Both the position numbers and the translations under genes were made by a program. DNA of 17,593 bases from DASZMJ01 sp035551935 (lineage in GTDB: Bacteria; Planctomycetota; Planctomycetia; Isosphaerales; Isosphaeraceae), in contig DASZMJ010000524.1 of NCBI GenBank assembly GCA_035551935.1, forward strand, positions 1-17,593, in the 5' to 3' direction. The notes below the pieces were generated by a model. The model was not told the origin of the DNA and did no database searches. It was given only the letters and a program-made list of their open reading frames with translations. Of this stretch, positions 1-7,296 are shown piece by piece. How positions within the stretch are numbered: position 1 is the first letter of the stretch; every line of letters starts with the position of its first letter.

Positions 1-13
1 GCCCCCTCCCGGA

Positions 14-36
14 CACTGGCGGGCAAGCCGCCAGTG
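14..36. repeat. Short hairpin, REP-like
   Basis: A perfect 9-bp stem (CACTGGCGG / CCGCCAGTG) closes a 5-nt GCAAG loop. It lies 54 bp beyond the stop of the phosphatase gene that reads towards it. There is no T-run after the stem in either direction, so a classical intrinsic terminator is not supported. From memory, similar hairpins are scattered between genes in planctomycetes, so a REP-like element is the best guess. Confidence 0.5.
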
Positions 37-89
37 GCACCCCTCGTCAACCCGCACGTCCAAAAGGAAACCGTTCCAGGGCCCCGGAC

Positions 90-683
90 TCATCGCGCCG
101 GCGCCGGCCCCCCGAGCGCGGAGCCGGGGGCGAACGGGATCATGTCGGGCCGGTCCTCGGGCTTGATCATGCCGTAGACATAACCGGGCAGCCACCCCTG
201 GCGATACGCCTGCCGCTCCATCTCCGCGGCGACGTCGGGGAGGGTCCAGCCGTCGCGTTCCAGCCGGAACAATCCCACCGCCGCGCCGGTCCGGCAGGTG
301 CCTCGGGCGCAATGCACGAGCACGGGCCTGCGGTCGGGGTCGTCGCAGGCGGCCAGGACCTCGCGGAACTGGTCCTCTCGGCCGAAGCCGTCGCCGGGCA
401 TCGGCAGGTTCAGGAACTCCGCCCCCGCCTTCTCGGCCAACGCCCGCTCGTCGTCGACCGGCGGCCCGGGGAACTGGAAGTTGACGACGGTCTTGATCCC
501 GTACCGCCGGATCGCCGCCTCGAGCTGCTCCGGCTCGAGCTGGCCGCTCCGGTAGAGGATGCCCGGCTTGACCACGTCCCAGTGGTCCCAGACGAGCCTG
601 TTCCTCCTCGTCTCGACCGTCAGCCACACCCCCACCGCCGCCGCGACGATCCCCCCCGCGATCCACACTCCCTTGCGCCCCAT
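90..683 (-). CDS. Membrane-anchored dual-specificity/tyrosine phosphatase-like protein
   Basis: 197 residues, predicted cysteine phosphatase of the dual-specificity/tyrosine phosphatase superfamily. The signature LVHCARGTCRTG gives the CX5R loop: a nucleophilic Cys, the phosphate-binding Arg and the following Thr-Gly. An earlier stretch, LYRSGQLEPEQL, is the usual N-terminal block of the bacterial DSP-like group. Residues about 5-20 are hydrophobic (VWIAGGIVAAAVGVWL), which suggests an N-terminal anchor with the catalytic domain outside the cytoplasm; the topology is inferred. The start at 683 is chosen over an in-frame ATG at 752 because AGAGGGGG lies just upstream of it and because the extra 23 residues are Arg-rich and unlike a signal peptide. 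A good promoter lies upstream at 777-805. The substrate is unknown. Confidence 0.85.
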   Translation of the reverse strand: MGRKGVWIAGGIVAAAVGVWLTVETRRNRLVWDHWDVVKPGILYRSGQLEPEQLEAAIRRYGIKTVVNFQFPGPPVDDERALAEKAGAEFLNLPMPGDGFGREDQFREVLAACDDPDRRPVLVHCARGTCRTGAAVGLFRLERDGWTLPDVAAEMERQAYRQGWLPGYVYGMIKPEDRPDMIPFAPGSALGGPAPAR

Positions 684-776
684 GTCCCACCGCCCCCTCT
701 CTGCGCCTCGGACCGCCCGTCCTCTCGTCGCTCGCACCGGGGGCCTTCTCAACGTCGCCGGGTCGTCGGGCGTCGA

Positions 777-805
777 ATCCTAGGCCAGACCGGCCGGGGG
801 GTCAA
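777..805 (-). promoter_or_regulatory. Sigma70-type promoter for the phosphatase gene
   Basis: On the minus strand TTGACC (800-805) and TAGGAT (777-782) are separated by exactly 17 bp. Transcription would start near 770, which leaves a leader of roughly 85 nt before the ATG at 683. The prediction rests on consensus match and spacing only. Confidence 0.5.
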
Positions 806-867
806 TCCGAATTGAATCGCGGAGCGGACTTCTTCCGCGACAACCCATGCCCTTGGCGGCCTCCCGC

Positions 868-876
868 TGTTATGAT
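868..876 (+). promoter_or_regulatory. Extended -10 element for the sulfotransferase gene
   Basis: TGTTATGAT is a full extended -10 (TGn followed by TATGAT) about 42 bp before the chosen ATG. No -35 match lies at 16-18 bp. A TTGGCG at 853-858 is only 12 bp away, too close to act as a normal -35. Confidence 0.4.
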
Positions 877-918
877 GCGATCCTGCTGACAAATGTCGTA
901 AACCGGGGGCCAGCCGCC

Positions 919-2199
919 ATGAGCGTCGAGACGGCGACGATTGAACAATCCGCCGCGGGGCCGAGGCTGGAGTTGAGGGCGAAGCTGCCGGCGGGTTTGA
1001 GGGCGTTCAACGGGGTCGGGAGGGCGCTCAAGAGGCTCGGGGTCGAGGTGACGAGGCTCGACGCGGAGGCGGAGTTCCGGCGGGCGGAGAGGGTGACGGG
1101 GCTGTCGGACTGGGGGCAGGATCAGAGCTTCTGGACTCCGGCGCGGATGCTGTTCGAGGCCGCGGAGTCGGAGGCGGGGCTGCACCCGTTCGGCCGGGCC
1201 CTCTTCCGCGTGCAGATGAGGCGGCTGCTGGAAAACCGACTCAAAATCGAAGAGGACTTCAAGAATCACCCGGAGATCCGCGACGTGCCGATCCGGCGCC
1301 CGTTGATCGTCGTGGGCCTGCCGAGGTCGGGGACGACGCTGCTGCATCGCCTGCTGGCCCTGGAGCCGAGCGGGCGGCCGCTCGTGTTCTGGGAGGCGAT
1401 GTGGCCGTCGCCGCCGCCGGAGGAGGCGACGTACACGACCGACCCGAGGGTCGGGCGGACGAGGCTGCTCCTGAAGGGGCTCCTCGGCATGATGCCGGCG
1501 CTCCGCGCGATCCACGACGCCGAGGCCGACGCCCCGGAGGAGTGCAACCCCCTGCTCGAGCACAACTTCACGGCCCACACCGTGGGCGGCGCCCTCGGCT
1601 CGGTCACGTACGTCGACTGGCTGCTCGCGCACGACATGGTCGGCCCGTACCGCTTCCTGCGCCGGCTGCTCCAGCTCCTGATGTGGCGGAAGCCGGCCGA
1701 CCACTGGGTCCTGAAGAACCCCGCGCACACCTGGTACCTCGACGCCCTGCTCGCCGTCTTCCCCGACGCCTGCCTCGTGCAGACCCACCGCGACCCGAAG
1801 GAGGTCATCCCCTCGCTGTGCAGCCTCTGGAGCCAACTCCGCACCCTCTTCACCGACCGCATCGACCTCCGCCTCACGGGGCGCCGTGCCACCGAGATCT
1901 TCGCCGAGGCCACCCGCCGCGCCCTGGCCGTCCGCGCCACGGCCGACCCGGCCCGCTTCCTCGACGTGACCTATGAGTCTCTGCTCCGCGACCCCGTCTC
2001 CGTCGTGACCCGCATCCACGACCACTTCGGCCTCCCCCGCTCCCCCGACCTCGCCGACCGCGTCCGCGACTGGCTCGCCGCCAACCCCCAGCACAAGCAC
2101 GGCTCCCACCGCTACACCCTGGAGCAGTTCGGCCTCGACGCCCCCACCCTCGACCGCGCCTTCGCCGACTACCGCGCGGCGATGCCCCGCGGCGATTGA
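919..2199 (+). CDS. Sulfotransferase family protein
   Basis: 426 residues. Predicted to transfer a sulfo group from PAPS to an unknown acceptor (Sulfotransfer_3-like family). The 5'-phosphosulfate loop is visible as GLPRSGTTLLHRLL, with PRSGTT at residues 135-140. The 3'-phosphate site is visible as THRDPKEVIPSLCSL, with Arg291 and Ser299 in the expected places. WVLKNPAHTWYL just before it is also typical. No signal peptide or membrane segment is seen, so a cytoplasmic enzyme is likely. The ATG at 919 is preferred to 847: a G-rich site (GGGGG) precedes it, and the upstream 24 codons overlap the extended -10. Planctomycetes carry many sulfotransferase genes, and the acceptor cannot be read from sequence. 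Confidence 0.88.
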   Translation: MSVETATIEQSAAGPRLELRAKLPAGLRAFNGVGRALKRLGVEVTRLDAEAEFRRAERVTGLSDWGQDQSFWTPARMLFEAAESEAGLHPFGRALFRVQMRRLLENRLKIEEDFKNHPEIRDVPIRRPLIVVGLPRSGTTLLHRLLALEPSGRPLVFWEAMWPSPPPEEATYTTDPRVGRTRLLLKGLLGMMPALRAIHDAEADAPEECNPLLEHNFTAHTVGGALGSVTYVDWLLAHDMVGPYRFLRRLLQLLMWRKPADHWVLKNPAHTWYLDALLAVFPDACLVQTHRDPKEVIPSLCSLWSQLRTLFTDRIDLRLTGRRATEIFAEATRRALAVRATADPARFLDVTYESLLRDPVSVVTRIHDHFGLPRSPDLADRVRDWLAANPQHKHGSHRYTLEQFGLDAPTLDRAFADYRAAMPRGD

Positions 2200-2223
2200 C
2201 GGGGTCGCTCCCGGATGTACGAT
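2196..2223 (+). promoter_or_regulatory. Promoter for the 98-aa / HEPN gene pair
   Basis: TTGACG (2196-2201) and TACGAT (2218-2223) are separated by 16 bp. The -35 overlaps the TGA stop of the sulfotransferase gene (2197-2199). This suggests that the following pair has its own promoter. Confidence 0.45.
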
Positions 2224-2262
2224 TGTGGTAGCATTCGCCCCGCCGCCGAGGAGGCCATGACC

Positions 2263-2559
2263 ATGCCATTTCTGATCGAGCCGCGGTTGAAGGGCAATGA
2301 ATACTTCGAGCGGAAGTTCGGCGAATACGTCTGCACGTTCGTGAGCGAGCACGGCCAGGTCCGCGCCGCCCTCTTCCGCCGCGGCGACCAGCTCGAGGTC
2401 CACGCCACCATCATGGGCGGGCTCAACCCGGGAGAGGTCACCGACCGTTTCGTGACCGACATCCGGGAATACGCGCGCGAGCACGGCTACGAGGGCCGCC
2501 TCAAGATGATCTATTCGGAGTCGATGGAGCCGATTCAGGATGCCACGGCTCCACGTTAG
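2263..2559 (+). CDS. Hypothetical 98-aa protein coupled to the HEPN gene
   Basis: 98 residues, not recognised. The protein is acidic and mixed alpha/beta in appearance, with alternating hydrophobic stretches (EYVCTFVSEH, VRAALFRRGDQLEVHATIMGG) and a helix-like stretch (VTDRFVTDIREYAREHGY). It has no signal peptide, membrane segment or cysteine cluster. Start choice: GAGGAGG at 2248-2254 lies 8 nt before the ATG at 2263. An ATG at 2257 would be only 2 nt from it, and an ATG at 2215 lies inside the promoter. The last 20 bases overlap the start of the HEPN gene in another frame, so the two are probably translationally coupled. It shows no minimal nucleotidyltransferase motif (GSxAxG...), so it is not the usual HEPN partner. 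Confidence 0.7.
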   Translation: MPFLIEPRLKGNEYFERKFGEYVCTFVSEHGQVRAALFRRGDQLEVHATIMGGLNPGEVTDRFVTDIREYAREHGYEGRLKMIYSESMEPIQDATAPR

Positions 2560-3409
2560 CTTCCGGCTCCCCTTCGCCCTGGACATCCACGCCGATGCCT
2601 ATCGAACGTCGCCGGCGGGGGAGGCCGTTCGCGTCGGGCAAGCTGGGCCCTCGACGGGGCGAGACGTCTCGGCCGAGTTCGATCACCGCGAGACGACGGA
2701 CCTCGACGAGATCGACCGATTCCGGAAGCGAGACGCGGATGAGCTGATTCAGCGGGCCAACCGCCTCATTCGATGGTGCCGCGCGCTCGGCCACCATCCC
2801 GAGCAGCACGAGGTCACGAGGCACCGGGCCAGCCCGTTCCAATTCGAGGTGGAAGGCGCCGCCGACCCGACCCATTGGATCGAGCCGCTCATCTTCGAGC
2901 CGGAGGGTGCGACTCCCGTCCCGCCGAGCATCGACGAGTTGACCGCCGCCGTCCGCGCCGGCCTGGCCGGTGGCGGCGAGCCCGACGTGGCCGACTTGTT
3001 CCTCATCGACGCCGAGCAGGCGATCCGCGAGGGGCGGTTCCGCGAGGCGGTCCTCTTCTGCTGGAGCACGATCGACGCGACCTTCAACCGGAAGTACGAG
3101 GCCCTCGTCGACTCGGCGCTGGCGGGCGAGTGGGCCGACGCCAAGAAATCCCTCACGGGTGTCGACTTCGGGCTGCGGAACAAGATGACCGCGATCCTGT
3201 ACCTGGTCGCCGGCCGCTCCCTCTTCCGCGAGCCGGACGGCCTCTGGGATCGGCTGGCCGAGAGCTACAGGAAGCGCAACGCCATCATCCACCGCGGCGA
3301 AGGCGCCGCCGAGGACGACGCGCGGACGGCGCTCGGAGTCGCCCGCGGGGTCGTCGCCGTGATGAGGTCGATCGGAAGAAGTCTCATGCTTTCGGATGAT
3401 ATTTCTTGA
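2540..3409 (+). CDS. HEPN-domain protein, candidate RNase
   Basis: 289 residues. The C-terminal half (about 150-275) looks like a HEPN helical bundle. A helix of the form AEQAIREGRFREAVLFCWST is followed by a long helical region and then RNAIIH at residues 246-251, the R-N-x-x-x-H signature of HEPN ribonucleases. The Arg, Asn and His are all present, so nuclease activity is possible. The N-terminal ~130 residues are not recognised; DADELIQRANRLIRWCRA suggests a helix. The start overlaps the end of the 98-aa gene by 20 bases, and no other in-frame start lies nearby. Its 3' end overlaps the opposite-strand inositol monophosphatase gene by 26 bp. HEPN proteins often act in toxin-antitoxin or defence systems, but many are housekeeping proteins and no defence neighbour is seen here. 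Confidence 0.75.
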   Translation: MPRLHVSFRLPFALDIHADAYRTSPAGEAVRVGQAGPSTGRDVSAEFDHRETTDLDEIDRFRKRDADELIQRANRLIRWCRALGHHPEQHEVTRHRASPFQFEVEGAADPTHWIEPLIFEPEGATPVPPSIDELTAAVRAGLAGGGEPDVADLFLIDAEQAIREGRFREAVLFCWSTIDATFNRKYEALVDSALAGEWADAKKSLTGVDFGLRNKMTAILYLVAGRSLFREPDGLWDRLAESYRKRNAIIHRGEGAAEDDARTALGVARGVVAVMRSIGRSLMLSDDIS

Positions 3410-4175
3410 CGATCTCCAGCGCCGCCTGGTGGAGGCGGCCGTTGGAGGCGAGGACGCTGGTGCGGGCCATGGGCAAGGGCTCGCCGAGGCAGGTGGTGAC
3501 GGTGCCGCCGGCCTCCTCGACGAAGAGGCGGCCGGCGGCGAAGTCCCAGGGGGAGAGCTCGTATTCGAAGTAGACGCCGTACAGGCCGCGGCCGACCATG
3601 CAGAGGTCCAGCGACGCGGTGCCCATCCGGCGACTGCCGTGGATCATCTCCCGCTTGAAGGCGCGGAGCGCGTCGAGCGTCGCCTCCATCATCACGCCGC
3701 GGTCGTAGTAGAAGCCCAGGCCGACGAGCACCTCGTCGAGCCGCGACTCGTCGCCGACGCGCGCCGGCGTGCCGTTGTACCACGCCCCACCGCCGCGCTC
3801 GGCGACGTGCCAGTCGCCGTTGATCGGGTTGAAGACCACGCCGCATTGGGCGACGCCGGCATGATAATACGCGATCGAGACGGCGAGATGGGGCACGCGG
3901 TGGGCGAAGTTGTTCGTGCCGTCGAGCGGGTCGACGACCCAGAGGTGCTCGGCGCCGGCGTCGCCGGCGTGCGCCTCCTCGGCCAGGATTTCATGGCCGG
4001 GGTGGGCCGAACGGATGGCATCGACGATGGCGCGCTCGGCCTCGAGGTCGGCGTCGGAGACGAGGTTGCCGACGTCCTTGCTCCGCATCGCCACCCCGTC
4101 GCGGAAGTAGCGCGCCACCACCGCGCCCCCCGCCCTCGCCGCCGCCTCGGCCGTCGCCAACTCGGGGATGCTCAT
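3384..4175 (-). CDS. Inositol monophosphatase family protein
   Basis: 263 residues, the usual family length. Predicted Mg2+-dependent phosphatase of the inositol monophosphatase/SuhB/CysQ superfamily, probably cytoplasmic. The metal-binding motifs are all visible: ILAEE (Glu66/67), VDPLDGTNNF (Asp82, Asp85) and SPWDFAAG (Asp211). Substrates in the family include inositol-1-phosphate, histidinol phosphate and PAP. The sequence alone does not decide between them, although a sulfotransferase 1.2 kb away makes PAP worth considering. The start at 4175 has AGAGG 6 nt upstream. The 3' end overlaps the convergent HEPN gene. A large inverted repeat separates the start from the DcuC-type gene upstream in the same direction. 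Confidence 0.9.
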   Translation of the reverse strand: MSIPELATAEAAARAGGAVVARYFRDGVAMRSKDVGNLVSDADLEAERAIVDAIRSAHPGHEILAEEAHAGDAGAEHLWVVDPLDGTNNFAHRVPHLAVSIAYYHAGVAQCGVVFNPINGDWHVAERGGGAWYNGTPARVGDESRLDEVLVGLGFYYDRGVMMEATLDALRAFKREMIHGSRRMGTASLDLCMVGRGLYGVYFEYELSPWDFAAGRLFVEEAGGTVTTCLGEPLPMARTSVLASNGRLHQAALEIVKKYHPKA

Positions 4176-4206
4176 TCGGACCTCTGGGTCGTCGGTTGAA
4201 GAGGGG

Positions 4207-4292
4207 GTTCATCGCGGAGGACGCGGAGGACGCGGAGAACAATTCAAATCCTTGAGAATTCCTCCGCGTCCTCCGCGTCCTCCGCGGTGAAC
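4207..4292. repeat. Inverted repeat 1 (31-bp arms)
   Basis: Left arm 4207-4237 and right arm 4262-4292 are complementary over 31 bp with one mismatch. The loop is 24 nt and contains AATTCAAAT and GAATTC. Each arm is built from a 9-bp tandem unit (CGCGGAGGA) repeated almost three times. It lies between two minus-strand genes, 8 bp beyond the stop of the DcuC-type gene and 31 bp before the inositol monophosphatase start. It belongs to the same architectural family as the elements at 5599, 9151, 15434 and 16247. Confidence 0.9.
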
Positions 4293-4300
4293 GCCGCATT

Positions 4301-5587
4301 CTATACCAGCCGGAACACCGTCGCCGCGAACAGGACCGTCCCGCCGACGAGCAAGGGCGGCGCCACCCGCTTGACGAGGGCGGGGGCGGTGGCGCCGGAG
4401 AGGCCGGCGGAGAAGAGGGTGACGGCGGCGACGGGGCTCATCGTGCGGCCGAAGTGGGCGCCGAGCGCCGAGACGACGCCGAGCCGGACCGGGTCGAGCC
4501 CGAGCGAGTCGGCCGCGGGCACCAAGGCCGTCATCACCGCGATCGCCGAGCCGATGCCCGTGCCCGAGAGCGTCGCCAAGGCCCAGGGCGCCCCGATCCC
4601 GGCCCCGACCCGCGCCGGCACCGGCAGGCGCGAGAGGCCCGAGGTCAGCCGCGCGACCAGGCCGCACGCCTCGATCCCCTTGGCGAACACCGTGGCCGTG
4701 ACGATCAACGAGATCACGTGCGTGTACGCGTACCCCGCCCCGTCCCAGAAGTCCGCCGCGAGCCTCCCCGCGTGCGACGGGCTCGCCAGGCCCGCCGCGA
4801 CGACCCCGACGAGCATCGCCGCGAGGATCTGCACCGTCCCGCTCGCCAACACCCCCGGCAGCCGCAGCCGCTCGGCCACCAGCAACAGCGCGATCGGGAT
4901 CAGCGGGACCGCGGCCCGGAACGGGTTGATCCGCGTCCCTCCAAGATCCTCACGAACCTCCCGATCCGACTCGTCCTTGCCGATGTCCCGACGCGACAGC
5001 GCCCACCACGCGAGCAGGGCCGCGCCGCAGGCGAGGAGGTTCGGCACGCGGCCGCGGCGGACGACCTCGGCGGGCGAGAGGCCGGTCAGCTGGGCGAGCT
5101 TGGCGACCTCGACCGTGCCCGGGTTGAGCAGCTCGCCCCCCATCGACGAGCCGAGCAGGAGCGTCGCGCCGGCCGTCGCCGGGCCGACGCCCGCCTCGCG
5201 CAAGAGCGGCACCAGGATCGGCCCGACCGCCGCCGCGGCGCCGGTCTGGCTGACGATCGCCGTGTTCACGAGATAGCTCGCCGCCACGCCCCCCGGCACG
5301 AGCAGCCACCGCGCCCGACGCAACGGCCGCACCAGCAGGTGGACGAGATGCTGGTCGCACCCGGTCCGCTTCAACGCATACGCGAACCCCAACGCCGACG
5401 CGATCGGCACGATCGTCCTTGCGTTGGCCATCTCCGCCGCCAGCAAGCCCAGCAGCTCCGCCACCCTCCCCGCCGCCGCGAACATCCCCAGGGCCGCCAG
5501 CCCCAGCACGAGCCTCACCTCAGCCCCACGCGCCAGCAAGGCCACCGCCCCGACCACGACGACGCCCGCGATCGCCTCGGTCGGCAT
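4301..5587 (-). CDS. DcuC-family C4-dicarboxylate transporter
   Basis: 428 residues of almost continuous hydrophobic segments, about 10-12 membrane spans. The C-terminal half carries GAHFGRTMSPVAAVTLFSAG followed by a VKRVAPPLLVGG segment, closely resembling the LGRTLSP...VKRTSVPVLVG region of E. coli DcuC. GFAYALKRTGCDQHLV near the N terminus also fits. Expected role: inner-membrane carriage (uptake, exchange or efflux) of C4-dicarboxylates such as succinate, fumarate or aspartate. The substrate is inferred. The start at 5587 is preferred over the ATG at 5614: GGAG lies 6 nt upstream of 5587, whereas the 5614 ATG lies inside the arm of an inverted repeat with no ribosome site. The gene follows the dehydratase gene in the same direction, with only the repeat between them. 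Confidence 0.82.
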   Translation of the reverse strand: MPTEAIAGVVVVGAVALLARGAEVRLVLGLAALGMFAAAGRVAELLGLLAAEMANARTIVPIASALGFAYALKRTGCDQHLVHLLVRPLRRARWLLVPGGVAASYLVNTAIVSQTGAAAAVGPILVPLLREAGVGPATAGATLLLGSSMGGELLNPGTVEVAKLAQLTGLSPAEVVRRGRVPNLLACGAALLAWWALSRRDIGKDESDREVREDLGGTRINPFRAAVPLIPIALLLVAERLRLPGVLASGTVQILAAMLVGVVAAGLASPSHAGRLAADFWDGAGYAYTHVISLIVTATVFAKGIEACGLVARLTSGLSRLPVPARVGAGIGAPWALATLSGTGIGSAIAVMTALVPAADSLGLDPVRLGVVSALGAHFGRTMSPVAAVTLFSAGLSGATAPALVKRVAPPLLVGGTVLFAATVFRLV

Positions 5588-5598
5588 GGCCCGCTCCA

Positions 5599-5715
5599 GG
5601 GGGAGAGAATTCATCCGCAGAGGACGCGGGTTTCGCAGATGAAAAGAATAGGATTTTTATTTTTTTCGAATTCATCTGCGAAACCCGCGTCCTCTGCGGA
5701 TGAATTCTCTCCCCC
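5599..5715. repeat. Inverted repeat 2 (45-bp perfect arms)
   Basis: Arms 5599-5643 and 5671-5715 are perfectly complementary over 45 bp around a 27-nt AT-rich loop (5644-5670). The right arm ends directly at the TAG stop of the dehydratase gene (5716-5718). The left arm ends one base from the GGAG site of the DcuC-type gene. In an RNA carrying both genes, a very stable hairpin would sit between them, next to the downstream ribosome site. Confidence 0.95.
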
Positions 5716-6726
5716 CTACAGCCACCGCTCCTCCAGCGCCTTGAAGAACGGCCCGAGGTCGACGTTGCCGCCGGTGAGGACCACGCCGACGCGGAGGCCG
5801 CGGGCGGGGAGGGCGCCGGTCAACAGCGGGGCGACGGCCACGGCGCTCGATGGCTCGACGACGATCTTGAGGCGCTCCCAGAGGAACCGCATCGCGGCGA
5901 GGATGTCGGCCTCGCCGGCGGTGACGATCGCATCGACGTCGGATCGGATGATCGAGAATCCGCGCGTGCCGAGCGAGGTCCTCAGGCCGTCGGCGACGGT
6001 CCTCGGGTCGCCGGCGGGGAGGATCGCGCCGGCCTCGAGCGACCGCCGCGCGTCGTCGGCGTTGGCCGGCTCGGCGCCGACGACCCGGGTCGCGGGCGAT
6101 CGACCCTTGACCGCGACGGCCGTGCCGGCGAGCAGGCCGCCGCCGCCGCAAGGCGTGACGACCACGTCGAGCGGCCCGGCCTGATCGAGCAGCTCGAGCG
6201 CCGCGGTCCCCTGGCCGGCGATCACGCGCCAGTCGTCGAACGGGTGGATGAGCGTGTAGCCGTGCTCGGCGATGAGGGCGGCGACGGTGGCCTCGCGGCT
6301 CGCGAGGGTCGGCTCGCAGGGGACGATCCGCGCGCCGTAGCCCTCGGTCGCGGCGCGCTTGACGGCCGGCGCGGTCGTGGGCATGACGATGCAGGCCGGG
6401 ACGCCGAGCAGTTGGCCGGCGAGGGCCACGGCCTGCGCGTGGTTGCCCGAGGAGTGCGTCACGACCCCCGCGGCGCGCTCGGCGTCGGTCAGTTGCAACA
6501 GCGCGTTCATCGCCCCGCGGAACTTGAACGCGCCGACGCGCTGGAAGTTCTCGCACTTGAGGAAGACCGTCCCGCCGACGCGCCCGTCGAGCGAGCGCGC
6601 CGACAGGACGGGCGTCCTGTGCGCCCAGGGCGCGAGCCGCCCGGCCGCGGCCTCGACGTCGGCCAGGGCGATCGCGGGGGCCTCTTTGTCGGTCGTCGTC
6701 ATGGTCGCCACGGCGTCGATGATCAT
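5716..6726 (-). CDS. PLP-dependent threonine ammonia-lyase / serine racemase-like dehydratase
   Basis: 336 residues, fold-type II PLP enzyme. The PLP lysine is Lys68 in VGAFKFRGA. The substrate loop is SSGNH (92-96), the phosphate-binding loop is GGGGLLAG, and the C terminus has VEPSSAVAV and LTGGNVDL, as in serine racemase and short threonine dehydratases. There is no C-terminal regulatory domain, so this is not the isoleucine-inhibited long IlvA. It probably deaminates threonine or serine to the 2-oxo acid and ammonia; racemase or hydroxyaspartate lyase activity is also possible in this group. The start at 6726 overlaps the NIPSNAP stop as ATGA. An ATG at 6702 is the alternative. The open frame continues upstream to 6978, but that part lies inside the NIPSNAP gene. 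Confidence 0.87.
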   Translation of the reverse strand: MIIDAVATMTTTDKEAPAIALADVEAAAGRLAPWAHRTPVLSARSLDGRVGGTVFLKCENFQRVGAFKFRGAMNALLQLTDAERAAGVVTHSSGNHAQAVALAGQLLGVPACIVMPTTAPAVKRAATEGYGARIVPCEPTLASREATVAALIAEHGYTLIHPFDDWRVIAGQGTAALELLDQAGPLDVVVTPCGGGGLLAGTAVAVKGRSPATRVVGAEPANADDARRSLEAGAILPAGDPRTVADGLRTSLGTRGFSIIRSDVDAIVTAGEADILAAMRFLWERLKIVVEPSSAVAVAPLLTGALPARGLRVGVVLTGGNVDLGPFFKALEERWL

Positions 6727-7166
6727 TTGAGCGCGCTGTAGTCGGTCGGGTCCATGTAGACCGACTCGACCTTGCCGACGAGCACGCCGTCCTTGTGGCT
6801 CTCCTCGAAGACCTTCTTCCACTCGGGGTCGTCGCCGAAGTCCTTCCACGCCTTCTTGGCCGCCTCGCGGCTCGGGAAGGCGAGGAGGTAGATCAGCTTC
6901 GACCCCTTGCCCTTGTCCTCGTCCTGCGGCGTCCAGAAGCCGATCAGCTCCATGCCGTGCTTCTTGAACAGCTCGCACGTATGCTCGCGGAACCGCTTGT
7001 GCAGGTCATCCATCTTGCCGGGGTTCGCGGTGTAGGTCCGCAGCTCGAAGACCCGATTGGTGCCGGGCTTCCGGAGGTTGGGCCGGTCGTCGGCCGCGAA
7101 GGCGAGGGTGAAGGCCGCGACGCCGGCGACCAGGCCGGCGAATGAGAGGGCGAGGCTGCGCTTCAT
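6723..7166 (-). CDS. NIPSNAP family protein with signal peptide
   Basis: 147 residues. Residues 1-25 form a signal peptide (Lys-Arg, hydrophobic core, AFA cleavage site). The rest is one NIPSNAP-type ferredoxin-like alpha/beta domain: VFELRTYTANPGKMDDLHKRF, then HGMELIGFWTP, YLLAFPSREAAKKAW and a closing VESVYM strand. The biochemical role of bacterial NIPSNAP proteins is not settled. Export is predicted, whereas the dehydratase encoded next is cytoplasmic. TCCTCC at 7173-7178 (GGAGGA on the coding strand) lies 6 nt before the start. The stop shares ATGA with the dehydratase start, so the two genes are translationally coupled and expressed from the promoter at 7203-7231. Confidence 0.88.
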   Translation of the reverse strand: MKRSLALSFAGLVAGVAAFTLAFAADDRPNLRKPGTNRVFELRTYTANPGKMDDLHKRFREHTCELFKKHGMELIGFWTPQDEDKGKGSKLIYLLAFPSREAAKKAWKDFGDDPEWKKVFEESHKDGVLVGKVESVYMDPTDYSALK

Positions 7167-7202
7167 GGTCGGTCCTCCGCTCGTTGGGTGTCGGACCGCC
7201 CG

Positions 7203-7231
7203 ATTATGCCCCGGACCCCTCGCCGGCTCAA
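7203..7231 (-). promoter_or_regulatory. Sigma70-type promoter for NIPSNAP-dehydratase genes
   Basis: On the minus strand TTGAGC (7226-7231) and CATAAT (7203-7208) are separated by exactly 17 bp. The start of transcription would be near 7196, giving a leader of about 30 nt. Confidence 0.55.
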
Positions 7232-7296
7232 GGGCCCTGGGGCCATGGCCGAGTCGCCAACGACGCGGGCCCCGGACCCCCGGCCGGGTCGCTCGC

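Noticed and set aside
802..2586. A 594-codon minus-strand open frame.
   Set aside because: Antisense to the sulfotransferase gene, which has both PAPS motifs. The translation is Arg/Pro-rich without recognisable domains.
4207..4292. Hairpins considered as ordinary intrinsic terminators.
   Set aside because: Loops are 24 nt or more, no U-tract follows the stems, and several lie between genes of the same direction close to start sites. A terminator role is not excluded but is not shown by the sequence.
5599..5715. Inverted repeats considered as insertion sequences or MITEs with target duplications.
   Set aside because: No transposase frame is present and no matching short direct repeats flank the arms.
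4454..6184. A 576-codon plus-strand open frame.
   Set aside because: Antisense to the carrier and dehydratase genes and passes through inverted repeat 2. The translation is compositionally biased (Arg, Pro, Gln, Asp).
6727..6978. N-terminal extension of the dehydratase frame.
   Set aside because: This part lies within the NIPSNAP gene in another frame. Dehydratase homology begins only after 6726, where ATGA gives a coupled start.
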